Numbered from the stretch's first letter, positions 1 to 13,288 are shown. The stretch is DNA of 64,000 nt from Lasiodiplodia sp. COLG20 (GCA_009801085.1 VNWV01000006.1:868001-932000), one strand, 5' to 3'. Numbers and translations are program-made. Notes: a model not told the origin generated them from the letters alone.

Positions 1-1570
1 CCAGGACCCTTTCCTTGTAAACAAGCAATTGCCTCAATATTGATAGTCACGATGCACAGGACGTATAACCAACTCTGCACACTTTTGCAAAGCCTTTTTG
101 ATTCCGTCAGCACATAATTTAATCCACTATAATAGTAAAGTACCTGAGCGAGGAATATCTGATAGGACTGCTGCCAAAGGAAATTCTGCCTACTTGCTCT
201 GGAGTGTCCCTGCCGAGAAGCAGCCCTCTCCCTTGATACACCGAGCTGGCCCTGAATAAGGGCAATCGGTGTGAACCAATCCAACAAAAGGATGCCGATC
301 AGTGAGGATGCCGTAGATTTGACCCGACCGAGAGGGGTCAAGTAGATAGCAAACAGGATTCGAGACTATAGTTCAAACTGCGAACATTTCTCAGCACGAC
401 ATCCCGACATCCAACGCTCCTTTCGATTTCGTCATCGATCCTAAGAGTACGAGTATGTAGGTCTTCGATAAGCTAAGCTTGAGAAGTTGAGCAATGGGGT
501 GCAGCCACGCTGTTGTCGGGATGCGCTTGAATAAGCTATCGTCATACTCCGTCAACTTTGGTCTCGAATGAGGCGCCAATGAAGCTCCCGAAGGTAGCCA
601 GTGGCCTATTTGTCTCTGTATCAAGTATATACATGGTCAAAAGAGGAATTTCTTTTTTTTTTTTTGGGGAGCTTATTTCAAGACAGCCCGTGTTCAATCA
701 GGGCAGCGTTGATGGAATGACAATCATATAAAGTTCAACTGTAGGCTCTTAAGGCGGGATGGAAAGAGTTATCAGCGAAATATAAGTATTGTGAGGGAAG
801 CTGCTGTGTCCTGCGGTATTTGGCATCTACTCCCTTCCATTGTTTTTCTCTCGCCCAACGGCAAAGCACGTTCTTCTGGCTAGATGTATCTACAAATTGG
901 GTTTCTTGGGTCTTTATATTTCGCTAAGAATATTGTATTTGACATGTCTGTCAGTAGTTAAGACGTGCTGGAGGTTAAGTGACGGTATAGTCTCTCTTCC
1001 ACGATATCAATATTTGCACTCTCGCAACATTTTCAGAGTCCAACGTAACGTTGCATCATCATCGTGACCTTGATTTTCTAGCCGACGCAAAAATATAGTT
1101 AATGCGAATTCGATCCCCTCTCCAATACAATAATCTGACTGTATTTTCGGGCAAATAATTTGAGATAAACGCCGCCACTAAAGCAGAAGAGGGCAGAACC
1201 TAAATTTAACTTATACTACAGACGATACGTAGCTGTAACTCACATATCTTATACTAAAATATAAACTTTTAAAGTGCGCTGAACTTCGAAAATGAACTTT
1301 AAGCTTAATGGATCATTGTCATAGACGAATCAAGAAAGACTAGCATCTCAAGCATAAGAGCCTTAATTTATCCATCTCACGAATTGTATTCAAGACGCGT
1401 GAGTGGTAGATGTTTTGAATAAGTGGAGTTTTTTTTTTTTTACGCCAAGCACAACTAACAGACACATGCACGGAGTTCATAATTTGAATTGGCTCATTCC
1501 ACACATATATTCATTGACCTTCAGATCGGGGGTATAACAAAAACTAGCAGAAGAACGACCAAACGCCTCA
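1..1570. other. Intergenic, AT-rich, no gene recognised
   Basis: Only short open frames without recognisable motifs occur here, on both strands. There are T-runs near 650-664 and 1431-1441. The last part probably holds the 3' UTR of the minus-strand transporter that ends at 1571. Confidence 0.6.
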
Positions 1571-3241
1571 TCAAGCCTTACCCGACAAACCCTCGCCGAC
1601 GACCTCGATTTCCTTGGCATCGGCCTTGAGAACGTCGGTACCGTCAAAGCCAGCGGCAGCCTCTTCGTCGCCCTTCTTGGGCTCGAGGCCGATCTTGCTG
1701 GCGCCGATCTTGTCGGCGGGGTCGCGGTAGGCCGGGACGAAGTTGACGCAGAGGGCGTAGGACCAGGAGAGGACGAAGAACATGACGGGGACGATCATGG
1801 CGAAGCCCGTGTCGTTGCGTGAATCGGCAACGGCGCCCATGATGGCGGGGACTGTTTTTTTCATGTCAGCAACGATATCTCTCTCGGCTAATCCAAGAAG
1901 ACGAAGAGAGAACTCACCAGCAGCACCGCCGCTCACACCGGCAATAATCAGGCCGGCGCCTCTCTTGGTGTGCCTGCCCAAGCCCCTGATGCCCAGGGCG
2001 ACGATGGTGGGGAAGCAGACGCTCTCGAAGAAGAGGGTCAGCATCAGCATGGCCAGGCCCGTGTTGCCGACCGTGTCGATGGAGGCGGCGTTGAAGGCGA
2101 CGACGCCGGTCAAGTAGGCGAGGAAGACCCAGCGCGGCTTGACCCAGCGCATGAGGATGGCGCCGGAGAAGCGGCCGACGGCGAAGCAGCCCTGGGCGCC
2201 GGCCAGGAAGTTGGCACCGGCGGCGGCACCCGTGTTGTCGCGCTTCTCGGTGACGTAGTTGATGAAGTAGGTGGCGATGGCGACTGTGAGGGGTCAGTAG
2301 ATGGTTTTGGGGGAGGGGAGATTGCAAGGCGCACCTTGAGCGCCGGTGTAGCACCACTGGGCGGCGGCGGCGTGGAAGAGACGGTACTGCTTGCGGAAGG
2401 GCTTGTCGCTGGAGCCCGTGTGCGTGTCCTCGACCTGGGCGGCCATGTCGGCATCGGTGACCTCGGGGATGTAGACGAAGAAGAAGACGCCGGCGAGCAG
2501 GAAGACAAAGATGCCGATGGCCAGATATACCCACTGCACGCTCTCGAGCGAGTCGACATCGTCGCCCGTGTTCTTGAAGAAGACGTAGGAGCCCAGGACG
2601 GGGCCGACGACGGTGCCGACGGCCTGGACGGCCTGGGCCAGGTTGATGCGCAGCTCCGAGTACTTGGGCGGGCCGACGACGGCCATGAAGGGATTCGCGG
2701 CCGTCTCCAGCGAGCCCAGGCCCGAGCCGATGACGACCGTGGCGCCGCAGAAGCCACCAAAGGAGCGGTTGAGCCCAGCGGGCCACATGCACAGGGCGCC
2801 GATGCCGTAGAGGATCAGGCCCAGCATGAAGGTGGCCTTGTAGCCATAATGGCGGAGCGTCCAGTTGGCGAAGCCGAGAGAGGCGAGGGGATAGGCGCTA
2901 GGATTCTCGTCAGTCTGCAGGCTTCAGAAGATGGAGTAGAGCAGACGTACCCGAAGTATGCGCCCTGCAAACCAGCGGACCTGGCACGCGTGATGTCGAG
3001 GGTGACTTGAAAGTGCTTGTTCAGCGTGTCTAGCAGACCGTAGGCAAATCCCTAAGGTAGCAGTCAGCAGTTGCGATTCGCTTGAGAATTGGAGCGCGCG
3101 TACCCAGAGGAAGTACAGGATGGTGACGAGGAACAGTGGCAACAGCGATTCCCTGACGGTGAGCTCCGACGCCTTGGTCTTCTGGTTCCCGGCCTTGAGG
3201 CCGGACCGGTTGGCCATGAGCTTCTGGAAAAATGCGCCCAT
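1571..3241 (-). CDS. MFS sugar transporter, L-fucose permease type
   Basis: This is a 12-TM major-facilitator protein of the fucose/glucose-galactose permease family (FucP/HxnP-like), expected in the plasma membrane as an H+-coupled sugar symporter. Removing introns 1852-1917, 2284-2334, 2898-2950 and 3052-3103 gives 482 residues. The first junction restores the hallmark FLWGFAYGLLDTLNKHFQ of the first helix. The middle exon carries GSGLGSLETAANPF, another signature of this family. The start at 3241 (MGAFFQKLMANRSG) is the first Met that leaves a normal short cytosolic leader. The upstream in-frame Met at 3364 would add 41 low-complexity residues. The C-terminus is a charged cytosolic tail after the last helix. 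The substrate cannot be told from sequence. The neighbouring genes give no pathway clue. Confidence 0.88.
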
Positions 3242-4560
3242 GGTGATATCGAGGAGAACGACGAGGTGGCGGGCTCTGGCCGACGAGAAGGAGTCCGCGC
3301 TTTTAATACTCAAATGCCGCACTGCAAAGCCAGACTGCCGGGGAGCCGCTCCACCATCCCCCAATCAGAAGCATGACGGCTGGCGGGGCAGCAGCGTCCG
3401 TAAGACCAAAACCCACTCTCGCGCTCGCTTGGCAGCGTCGCCAAGCTTTTTCGCAAGGCATCCCGCTCGAGGGCTCCAGACACTGACATCCCGCTCAAGA
3501 CCTTCAAGCACTGGCGCGTCGCTCGCCCCACCGCCGGCCAGGGACGCATGTATCACCCTCCCGAATAAGATCGTCTTCGCGTTCCGTTGCCCGGGATTTG
3601 GCGTCGCAATGCATGTTTCCCGGTAGACGAGCACATCAAACGAGTAGTAAGCTCCGTCCGCTGGCGGAGGCGACGCATGCCGAGACTTTTTGGACCAGGG
3701 GCGTGCAGCCTCCGGGTGGCGCGCGCGGGGTAAAACCCCATGGGGGAATAGGTGGGATCCACGCGCCTCGTCTCCATCTTGGGCCTGCACGCTCGGCGGG
3801 AGATGAGCCGAGGCGCATGTGTGGCTTCTGCCTGCGTGGGAAGAGAGATGGCTCGGGCGGACGGGTGGCGGCGATCCCTGCTTCTTTTTTGCCTCGTCCT
3901 TCTTTGCTGAGTGGGTGCCAGTGAAGAGAAGACAGTGGATGCAGCTCGCACATCTCACACGCCGATATGACTCGCGTCGAAGCACTTTCGAACCTTCGAT
4001 TCAGGGATGGTCAGACGTGATGTAACCATACCACGTTCCAAGAAAAGGCCAAGATCGGAACTCCCGAGTCTGACGCGGCCGATTGGTGTTTGAAGCAAGA
4101 GCAAGGTTTGGAGATCAGCAGCACCCACGTCTTTTTTCTTCAGCCGCGGCGAAATCCTGCCTTGGGAGAGGCACATCTATCCATCGATGTTCGTGCTGTC
4201 TGTCGTGAGCATTTGCTGTCTGTCCTAAGGACTGGCTGTCAACAAAGGATGTCACTGCATCCGGCAGTGGTGATGGTGTTGAGCCCTGCAGGAAACCAAT
4301 GCCCAGCAATCGGAGAAACATGCCACCCATCGACAAGACATATTGCGCCGACGCTTAACCTGGGACAGGGAGCCGCGCCGGCATTTCCCCAGGGAAATCT
4401 CCGCGATCATCCCAAGGTCCGGCAGAATGCCCCAGTCAAGTCTGGAGTTGTGACGAAAGGTGATGTGCAATAATCGCTGCCGCGTGTCGTGAATAAGAAA
4501 ACGCCAATATCTATCCCAAGAAACTGCGCCGTACATCATGCATGTCTTTACATTCCCTCA
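3242..4560. other. Intergenic, no gene recognised
   Basis: Several overlapping open frames exist on both strands (for example 3365-3985 minus and 3598-3924 plus). They are rich in Arg/Ser/Pro, overlap one another and show no domain. I read the region as the transporter promoter plus the 3' flank of the glucanase. Confidence 0.5.
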
Positions 4561-5559
4561 TTACCACAGAGCGTACAGGCTTGCCAGGCAAACCACCACC
4601 GTCCACCCGGCAAACACCTCGCGCTTGCCAGCCGCGCTGTCTGGCTCCACGCCCGTTGCCGACTGGCCCAGGTACCAGGCGCCCAGATCCGTCAGCTTGC
4701 CCTTCGAGTTCAGCATGGCCGCATTCTCTCCAACATTGCTGACCGAGCTGCGGAAAGAACCGAACCACGAGTAACGCGTAACATTCCTGCAAGTAGACAT
4801 TTTAGTAACAAGAAGGTAATAAGGGAGCAGAAAAACCTACTCCATCTTGGTATCCAAGTAGTCCATTGTCGTGTTGAAGAACCACTCGCTGTCGGTCAAG
4901 CCGGCGTCCGAATAGGCAAACTCAGTGACCCAGATCTCCGACATGTTTTCGTACGTAGCAGAAACTTGCCCCAGATGGCTCGCGAAGCCCTCCCAGTTTC
5001 CGTACCAATGCACGGGGATGAAGTCCGGATTGCAGCCGCCGTCGCATGCGGTGAAGAAATTCTGCAGCCACTGGAAGCCCGTAGGGCTACCCGTGACGGC
5101 CGGGGCGCCGACCTTGATGCCGTCGTCGCGTAGCGGCTCGATCTCTCTCTTCCAGGTGCTGGCCGCCAGGTCCGCGGGGATGTTGCTGCCGCCCGTGTCG
5201 GTGCTGCCGTCGGGCTCGTTGAAGCCCAGCACGTGCGTGATGTTGACGCCGCTCTGCACCAGCGCCCGCACACCGTCCCGGAATGCCGTGCTCTGCTTCG
5301 CGTCGTCCTCGTCCGACGTGCCCCACATCATCGGCACGAAGTTCAGGTCCGTCCCCTTCAGCGATGTTGTCGGCTGCACCGCGTAGTTGTAGTACCACGT
5401 GAGCTGGTCGGCGTTTGCCGCCTCCACCCAGATCTTGTCGTCCGAGGCGTTGTCGTCCGTTGCTACGTAGACCAGCCCACGCTTGGACGAGACGGTGCCG
5501 GCTTGGGCGGCGGCCAGGGGAGCAGCGGCGAGTGCTGCGCAAAGAAGCGAGTTGCGCAT
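4561..5559 (-). CDS. GH128 endo-beta-1,3-glucanase, probably GPI-anchored
   Basis: This is a secreted glycoside hydrolase of family GH128 (Asl1-like cell-wall protein), which acts on beta-1,3-glucan in the fungal wall. One intron (4787-4840) gives 314 residues and joins MDYLDTKM-ENVTRYSWFGSF, a typical end of this catalytic domain. Residues 1-20 form a signal peptide (MRNSLLCAALAAAPLAAAQ). The TIM-barrel catalytic pair is visible as the Glu in GFNEPD (acid/base) and the Glu in IWVTEFAY (nucleophile). The C-terminus ends in a small-residue patch (PDSAAG) followed by a hydrophobic stretch ending LASLYALW with no charged tail, a classical GPI-attachment signal. The protein is therefore likely wall- or membrane-bound rather than freely secreted. 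Family assignment is firm; the exact substrate linkage is inferred. Confidence 0.9.
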
Positions 5560-7230
5560 TGTGTAATTGTTGATGTTGATACAGGGATTACGGTAGTAAT
5601 TGGAGTATTAAAGCAACTTCGCACAAGCTGCAGGACGTAGGTTGTATATGCGAGTAAAATGGTTGGATGTCGATGACGTCTGCCAGGTACGGAATAGCCT
5701 CAAGATACGACCTGCAGCAAAAACCGGTTCTGCTTCCGGGAAAATCTGGGCAGAGCAGAAAGTAAAGATGGCGAGAGATGTCGAGAAATATACAAATAAA
5801 TGCGAAACGACAGAAAATTCAAGATGGCGGCTGGGATAGGAGTTGGACTTGGAGATAGACTAAGTTGGCGAGGGAAGGACGAGTTGAAATACGCCTCTCC
5901 GTCTTCGAGTTCCGCTCTCATATCCACATTTTCCATCTTGTGGCAGCCATAGTCGATAGCGCGCGGCTCAAAATAGCGAGATAGCGGGAGATACGGGGCC
6001 ATTGTCGCGAACTAGAAGCGACCTTGGGCAAGCGCGCGCCATTCGACGGGCGAGATGCGACGGGCGAGCCCGTGCCTAGAGCGCCCGCCGAGCCTCAGGA
6101 TAGCCTTTGTCCTTGGCGCCTGCTGAGGATAGAGACTGCTGCCGCCAGCGAAGCGCCGCTGTGGAGAGCCTCTGAAACTGGCGATCAGTGTTCAATGCTG
6201 GCGCTGCGCTGGCGCCTGAACCGACGTGTTTCTGGAAACCGAGCTCCTGCTTTTTCTAGGCACCTAGGTAGGAAGAGGCATAAACGAGGCTTACCGGACA
6301 CGTCGGCTTCGATGCTGGGGGAAGGAGCGTTTGGCGTTGCAGGGCGTTCGCCACCGGTCGCGCGCGCCCACGGAATTTCTGCACAACGCCCCAGCCCTCC
6401 ATCGTGAGTAAAACACAACATCAGGTCAAGGCAACTTGCAGTTGTTGCGAAACAATTCTCCTCTATTCTCTTCCTCAAGCACCCGCGCAAGGCGAGTGTC
6501 TCAACGAAAAGATGCAGCAACTTTCGCGTCAGCCCGAGACAGTGCAATACGGGCGACACTGTGGAAGGCGACATGAGCAAGCTCAGCGGCCGTCTTCCCC
6601 GGTCCAAAAACAAGATTAATCACGAATGTCTCCGTAGAGACGTTTCAGAGATTAAACTGAAAAGAACAGATACTACACTTGATCTAAGCCAAAAGGCAAA
6701 GAGAGCTAAAGAGAAAAAGAAAACTCGCTGGGGACTGGGAGACGACTGGCTTTTATACTTTCAGTCCTCCGGTAGCGGGCCTGGTCACATGACGGAGACT
6801 CGTTAGCGCGAGTCTAATGATTGGCTGCAGCCTGCCGATGGCGGGCTGCATCAGGGGTCCGCAAGTGGCCAGTGCTGCAAGGGCGGCAAGAACTTTTGCG
6901 GCTCAACAGACCGGCAGTTGTCATTCAGAGGGCCCGTGATTGGCTGGGCGCAATTCTTCTGGTCTGCCATGAATCGGACGAAAGCACATGGTTCAGATGG
7001 AAGCTGCTTTTGTCTGGACAGCTACCTCTCTTTGCTCTTAAATTCTCACGCTACGCGACTCTTAAGAAGGGATGGCAGAACATAGGACAAATTCGAGCAA
7101 GGCGTTTAAATCAATACTCAAACCCTACAGTACCATCGTAGAGCACACCAAAACAATCATACACCGGAATTGACGCTAATTCACATTCCGTTCATTGGTA
7201 TCATTCATCCACCAGCAGTTTATTCCTTTT
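5560..7230. other. Intergenic, no gene recognised
   Basis: Open frames at 6024-6407 (plus) and 6185-6613 (minus) overlap each other and have no recognisable domain. The right end contains the 3' flank of the dienelactone hydrolase gene. Confidence 0.5.
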
Positions 7231-8136
7231 TCAAGCCTTGACGTGCTCGTCGAACCAAGCGACGGCCTGGTAAAATGCCTGCTCCTTGGCCCACTTGATC
7301 TGCCTCTGGGACAGGTCGCCACGGACGGCGAAGCCGTGCGAGACGCCCGAGAAGAGGTTGATCTGGTAGGTAGCCTTGATGTCGACGAGGATGTCCTCGG
7401 ACTCGCGACGCTTGGGGGCGGGGAAGATGGAGTCGGTCTCTGCACGCACGTCAGCCCCTCTGGAAACACCATTGTCGGGGGATGTCACTCACCGGCAGCC
7501 GAGATGCTCACGGGGCCCTTGATGGCCTTGAGCTCGTCGGCATCGACGAACGAGGGGTGGGCGAGGTAGCCGACGTCGATCTGGTTGTCCTTGAGGAAGC
7601 GGACAACGTACTTGGCGCCGAAGCAGTAGCCGGCGGCGCCCAGGCGCTTGACGCCCAGTTTGCCCTTGAGCTCCTTGATGACAGCGTCGACGATGGGGTC
7701 GACCTTCTCCTTGCCGTGACCGGCGAGCCACTTTGGGAACTCGAAGCTGGCGGGCATGTCGACCGGGGCGGCATCGCCGTTGAAAAGGTCGGGGATGGCG
7801 ACGAAGTAGCCGTTAGCGGCAAATTGGTCGGCCAGTCTGTGCAGATCCGACGTCAGCATGGCCTGGACGGAGCGCAGAGCCAGGAGAGAAGCTTACAGCT
7901 GGACGTTGATAAACTCGTGACCGAAGATGTCGGTGATGATTAGGACGGCATTCTCGGTGCTCTTGTTCTCCGGGTAGACGACGTAGGTGTTGACTGCGAG
8001 GAGCGTGAGCGAGCTGGCGGGCTTGCAGCTTGGTGCGGGGTGACGTACTGCCAGCGACCTTCTCAATCTTGCCAGCAGAGGCACCTTCGTGCTTGAAGCC
8101 GGTGGTGCAGCACTTTCCGGGCGGGTTAGAAGACAT
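7231..8136 (-). CDS. Dienelactone hydrolase family protein (DLH1)
   Basis: This alpha/beta-hydrolase of the dienelactone hydrolase family (carboxymethylenebutenolidase fold, yeast Aim2 relatives) probably acts in the cytosol on lactones or small esters. Introns 7440-7492, 7837-7896 and 7994-8048 give 245 residues, the usual size. The N-terminus MSSNPPGKCCTTGFKHEG is the standard fungal form. The catalytic triad is readable: Cys in GYCFGAK, Asp in ETDSIFP (restored by the last junction) and His in GVSHGFAVRGD. The start is the Met at 8136, because the family N-terminus begins there. A second, more divergent member lies at 22572-23862. Physiological substrate unknown. Confidence 0.93.
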
Positions 8137-9996
8137 TGCAGCGGGTTGAGTTCTGGGAACGACGACGGGGGAGATGCGAGCTTGGAGAGGGGTCGGCAGG
8201 CGCACTTAATTTATCTCACTGCCCCTCCATGGTGGAGCGTCGGTTGCGTCTCGGATTTGTCAGTGGGGGGACGTAGCGGGGACCGTGAACGAGGGTTGAC
8301 GACATCGCCAATCTGCTGCAGGAAGCCGGGCCGCCCACTGTTTCGAGCGCTAGCGGCAACCAAGCTTCGCAGCATCAGTGGATCTTTCACCGTCGCCGGT
8401 CAACAACGGTCGGCATACTGCACCGGGCAAATGATCACCTCTCTTCCAGAAGCCTCTCCGCCGGACCTCCGTGAGAGCCAAAATGTGCTGCTTGTTAATC
8501 GCCGCTATCTCCACGCCTGTCGCCAATCTGGGCTGCAGAACGGCGCTTTCGGACGTTCCGCTTCCCGCAGGAACAAGCTTTACCCTGGACTTTAGAGTGC
8601 TGACCCGCACCTCCACCCGCACGTCCCGACAGGGGCACCTCGCAGCCACGCTCGTCTCCCAATCTCGTCCTCACCGCGCCCGATCGACCGGACATAAGCC
8701 GCGCCCTGGCCTTGTTTCCGGTCCTCCGTTGCCGTACCACTGATCTGACCGGCGCCTCAGGAGAGACCGGCCTCCGTTGCTGGGGTACGTACCGTTTCGG
8801 ATGGAGCTTTGCAATGTGCCGAAGGACCGTGATATATGCATGTTAAATGTCGGCGCTTTCAAGCGTGCCTTCCCCCATCCCATCACAGCTTTTACTGTCT
8901 TTCGCTTTAGACGAGAATACGGGAGCCTCTTTTCGCAACCTACCATGTCCTGAAAAAGGAGAAAGCTGGACAACTAAACATTAACCAATATCGACGTTCT
9001 GCTCCTTTTCTTTCTCCACCATAAATTTCCCACTTCAGCCCCTCCAGCCGCAAAGCTGCGACGGCCCACCAACCTACGCACGTCCTCGCCGGAGGAAACC
9101 CCATCCCGAGCCAACACATCTCCCCCACCACGCCCTCTTTTTCTTCCACGCTACGACCACGCCGTGGGCTGGGTCCAATGGTCACCGCAACCTTCACTAC
9201 CGCTGCAGTAAACAAGGCTGTTGAATGACATGCAATACATCGGTTACTGCGCAGCATCTACGAGACAGCAAGAGACTATCCCACTCATCATTGTCTAGTT
9301 TCTCTAGTTCCCGTTGCATCTAGACTTCAAGAAATGACGTATTTCACTGCACACTACCATTCGCAAAACCATGCATACCGTAACACCAACGGGGAGCAGT
9401 GGCCATCCAACCCTGTCGTCAAGTATAGCTAATCCTTGCTGGGTATAATTTACTCTTCAGTGCTCCTTATCGAGTTGTGCTCGAAGGCTGTTTGAATACT
9501 TTCTGTATAGATGGGAAAGCTATGGTAAGTTAGGAACATTTATTTATTACTCTTGGCTGGAGAATCACAAGTCAAAGCGGGAATTTGCAGGGTGGAACAG
9601 AAGTGATATCAGAAAAGGGCCATCGCGAGGATGAGACGAAGGAAGTAAGAAGGAGAACCGCTCTCGTCCAGCAGGACGCTCCGAGCGTACCTTTAGGCCA
9701 GATTGGCCGAGTTGCTCCCTTCAGTGGTGTTGATGGTCAGTGTACTTATATATTTTTGCAGGTGCCCTTTAATTATAGGTACAGGGAATAATCTCGCAGC
9801 TATTTTTTCAGACCCGATGCGCTTACAAGAAAATACGTATCTTACACCTATCCTCCAAATCACGTACCAGATGCACCTTTTCAAACAAACAGAACCACGA
9901 CGAAAAACACATGTACAGAATCAGTGATGACGACAATAACAACTACACTCACCTGCCATACGACCTACCTCCACCCTCTTTCACTACAACACCACC
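8137..9996. other. Intergenic, no gene recognised
   Basis: This holds the DLH1 promoter region and the 3' flank of VTC4. Open frames such as 8089-8595 (plus) and 8350-8649 (minus) are mutually overlapping and lack motifs. The 9300-9950 part is AT-rich. Confidence 0.5.
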
Positions 9997-12681
9997 TCAA
10001 TGGCCCTTCATCCCTCCATCCTTCAAGCCGCCCTTCCAACCTTCGGGATTGGTGAACCTCAAACCGAAACTGATGAAAACCGCGACCAACAGTCCCAGAC
10101 ACAGCGCCGTCGGACCGTACTTGTCGTGATAGCGCACGGCGCGACGGTTGCGAATCTTGTCGACGCGCCACAGGTACAGGCCCATGGAATAGAACAGCGA
10201 GAAACAGGCGATAATGGTGAAGGCCCAAGCCGAGGCGAGAGCGATGCCGTCACCTGCGTGTCCATGTTAGCAGGATTGATGATGGGAAGAGAGCGGGAAA
10301 ATAACGAGAGTAGCTTACCAAAGTTGAGCAGCGTAGCCGCAATACTTCCCAGGATGATGGAGAACTCGAGCCAGCTCAGGAACGTGCGTTCGGCAGCAAA
10401 GTACACCTTTGGCTCCACGCGGACGGGCACGTGGATCCTCTTGCCCTTGGGCGCCTTGAACCGTTTCACCTCGCCTGTTGCCTTTGGCACGCCCAAGCTA
10501 TCCCCGGACTCGGGCAGCGGTGTACTGCGCGGGACGGGCTTGGCGCGCTGGAGCGCGGACAGGATCTTCTCGCCAGCCGTGGAGACGGCATGCTCGAGCT
10601 GCTTGCGGCGGTAGTGCCAGCCGCCAACACGGCGAGCCTCTTCGAGATCGTCACTGTCTTCATCTTCAGAATCGTACAATGGGTAGTCGTCTTCGGGTCG
10701 AGGGCGCGCCGAGATGCGCTCCTCGATGTCGAGATTGTTACCGGGGGCCCCGTTGTTGTCTCCATTGACGGTGGCCCCGTAGTCGCGCCGCTGGTCCAGG
10801 TCATGTTGCTCCATGGCATCTCGAGCTGCACGCAAACGGCGGAGGCCCTCGTCGTCTTCCGGCGTACCCTCGGGCAAGGCGAGATCGTCTTCCTCGTCGC
10901 TCTCGTCGTCGTAGCCGGCGCCGCTGGTCGAGATGTCGGCACTCTGTCCCGGACGCTCGATGCCAAAGCGATGGCTGATGGGCTTGCGGATGTCCACGTC
11001 CATCTGCGGCATCCAAAAGGGCAACAGGTGGATACGTTCCGGCTGCAGCTTGGCGGTTCCGTGAATGAACTTGCTGAACTTGGGCACAGCCTCCACCAAG
11101 TGGCTGGCCGTGAGTTCTCGAATCCACTGCGGAGGCTCCTGTCCCATCTGCGTCTGAAGCTTGACCTCCAGGACCGCATAGGGGAAGCGTTCCACATCCT
11201 CGGGAGGCAGCTGCGAGAACGGATAGTCGATGCCAATGTCCATCCTGCGCCAGTTCTTGCCCGCGCGGTTCCGGCCGTCGAGGTTGTCCTCGCGGGTCAT
11301 GGTCAGCTCCGTATCCAGAGAGATGCGCACACGAACGTCTCCGGGAAGCTGGAAGGCCGTGCGATTGTAGAAGGATCTAGTGACGGGCACCAGCTTGCGC
11401 GTGATGACGCGGTACTGGATCTCGCGCGCGAGCTGTTCCAGATCCGCAATCTCTTTTGGGCTCTTCTTGCCCTCCTTGCGCATCTTTTCAAAGACCTGAT
11501 CGACAGTCATCTTGCCGGACAAGAAAGCGTTGACATTCTTCTCTTTCAGAGCGAAACGCGCCTTGACAGACTTTTCGCCGGTCCAATCCTCCCGGTGGGT
11601 TTTCCTTTCTACGAAGATGGTGTCCGTTTCCATGCCGCCATACCAACGGAGACGGATTGCCTCGGCGCCCTCGGTCTTCTTCAAGCGGCCGGTGTAGAGC
11701 TCCCACGTGTCCGTATTGTCATAGTAGATGGAGGAAATGGCCGAGTCTTTGGGCTCGAACTCCTTGCTGGCGTTGAACACCAAGACGGGCAGGTGCTTCA
11801 AGATGATGAGCTTCAGTTCCGTGATGTTGTCCTGGTGCACCCAGTATTTGGTCGTTTGACGGACGAAGTTCTGCTGAGATCCACCGGCCGCCGAGTCGCC
11901 CGTGACCGGGCTTCCGCGAGTGCGGACGAGGTCGTAGAGCTTGGAGAGCTTGACGATGAAGGCATCGTAGTTGTCCTTGAAGAAGGGCTTGGCGCGCAGA
12001 CGGGCGGCGAATACGGGCTTGAGGTGCCATGAAGTGAGTTTCTGCTAGTTCGTTAGCAGCAATCCTACGGTGCCCAAGCCGTCGGCAGCCGACTGCAACC
12101 CAACAAGATTAAAATTGCGGAGTGACGCATGTCGACGTCGGAGTTGAAAGGCAACCCACATCATGCTTCTTGATAATCTTCTGGAAGCCCGTGTAGTTCA
12201 GCTGGGTGAACTTGGCCAGGTCGTGCACGTCGGCGATGATGTCGCTCAAGTCCTCCTCGAGCGCCTCAAAGTCCTCCTCGGAGGGCGCATCGACGTTCTG
12301 GTTCCCATTGTTGGCCTGTTCGGCGCGCTGGATCACGTCGCTGACCTCCTTCTCCGAGACCTTGATGCGGCGCACAATCTCGCCGCTCTTGACCTGCTGG
12401 AAGGTGTGGACCTTGTCGAGCTCCTGCTCCAGCTCGTGCACGAAACGCTGCTCGTCCTTCTCGGTCCACTCGACGCGTCGCGAGCCGGTCTTGGCGGTGG
12501 TGGAGCCGTCGCCGGCCTTCTTGAGGCTCTCCTTGAGGTCGTCGTAGGAAATGTAGTAGTAGTACCAGTCCTTGATGAGGGAGGTGCGCAGCTGCTGGCC
12601 GAACCTGGGGTGTGCGGGCGGTCAGTCAAATGTCGGCGCAGCGGCGATTGGCGAGAACTGGGATGGCGGAGCCTACCTCAT
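9997..12681 (-). CDS. VTC4: Vacuolar transporter chaperone 4, polyphosphate polymerase
   Basis: Vtc4 is the catalytic subunit of the vacuolar VTC complex: it makes polyphosphate from ATP and passes it into the vacuole lumen. Introns 10254-10318, 12042-12159 and 12605-12676 give 809 residues (the yeast protein is 721). The order is an N-terminal SPX domain ([20 protein letters not shown], then the lysine-rich KKHDKLTSW helix), the triphosphate-tunnel-metalloenzyme domain with IRLRWYG, the catalytic-Lys motif [10 protein letters not shown] and a basic tunnel, an acidic linker, and a C-terminal three-helix DUF202/VTC1-like membrane domain starting near [17 protein letters not shown]. The first exon codes only five bases (Met plus part of Arg). 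The extra length lies in the acidic linker. A phosphate-response type site lies about 200 bp upstream (12881-12889). Confidence 0.96.
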
Positions 12682-12880
12682 CTTGACGGCTTGAGGCTCT
12701 GGACGGCGACAGGTTTCGCAGGGAACGCGGCAATGGGCGACGACGGCACAACGCAACGGGTCGGACGAGGAAAGAGAGTTTTGATGCGCAGTCGAGCCAT
12801 CCAGCAGCCGCTAAGAGCTCTGGGCGAAGGGTGCATCACTTGGGCCCAAGCTCTCGCGGCGAATCACGCCCGCCGCTCGT

Positions 12881-12889
12881 GCACGTTTT
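12881..12889 (+). promoter_or_regulatory. Candidate Pho4/NUC-1-type site upstream of VTC4
   Basis: GCACGTTTT lies about 200 bp upstream of the VTC4 start codon. It is identical to the type-2 Pho4 site known from yeast PHO genes, and VTC4 is a PHO-regulon gene in yeast. A nonamer can occur by chance, and binding is not shown. Confidence 0.35.
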
Positions 12890-13288
12890 CGCCTTTGCAT
12901 CCACTTTCCGCCTCCGCTGCGCATCACTCGGCCATCACTGACAACACTGCTTCGCCGCGGCGAAGTTTTCGGTGCCTCGCGCACAGATCAAAGACAAGTG
13001 GTGGCTGCGTCACTCCGCACGGCTGCCCCGCAACGCAGCCAGCGAATAGCACACCACTCGTCGACGCTATTGCGTTTACGGCAGCCTTGATTTCTAACAC
13101 TCGTCCCATTTGATGCAATCGCACCTGCTATTTCAAAGCATCGTGCTCCAAATTGTGTGAGTTCCCCCGCTGCTTTTACTACTGCACACTGCTTACGCCT
13201 CTGCTCCGTCAGAAGCTGCCGCTGCTTTACTATCCCTCGCTGCTCGCGCGGTCACGAACTGCCGCTGCTTTTGGTCCGTTCCTCATCT

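Noticed and set aside
1970..3010. 346-aa open frame on the plus strand
   Set aside because: It is antisense to the fucose-permease-type gene and strongly Gly/Ala/Asp biased.
10431..12032. 533-aa open frame on the plus strand
   Set aside because: It lies fully antisense to VTC4, has no domain, and arises from codon bias of the real gene.
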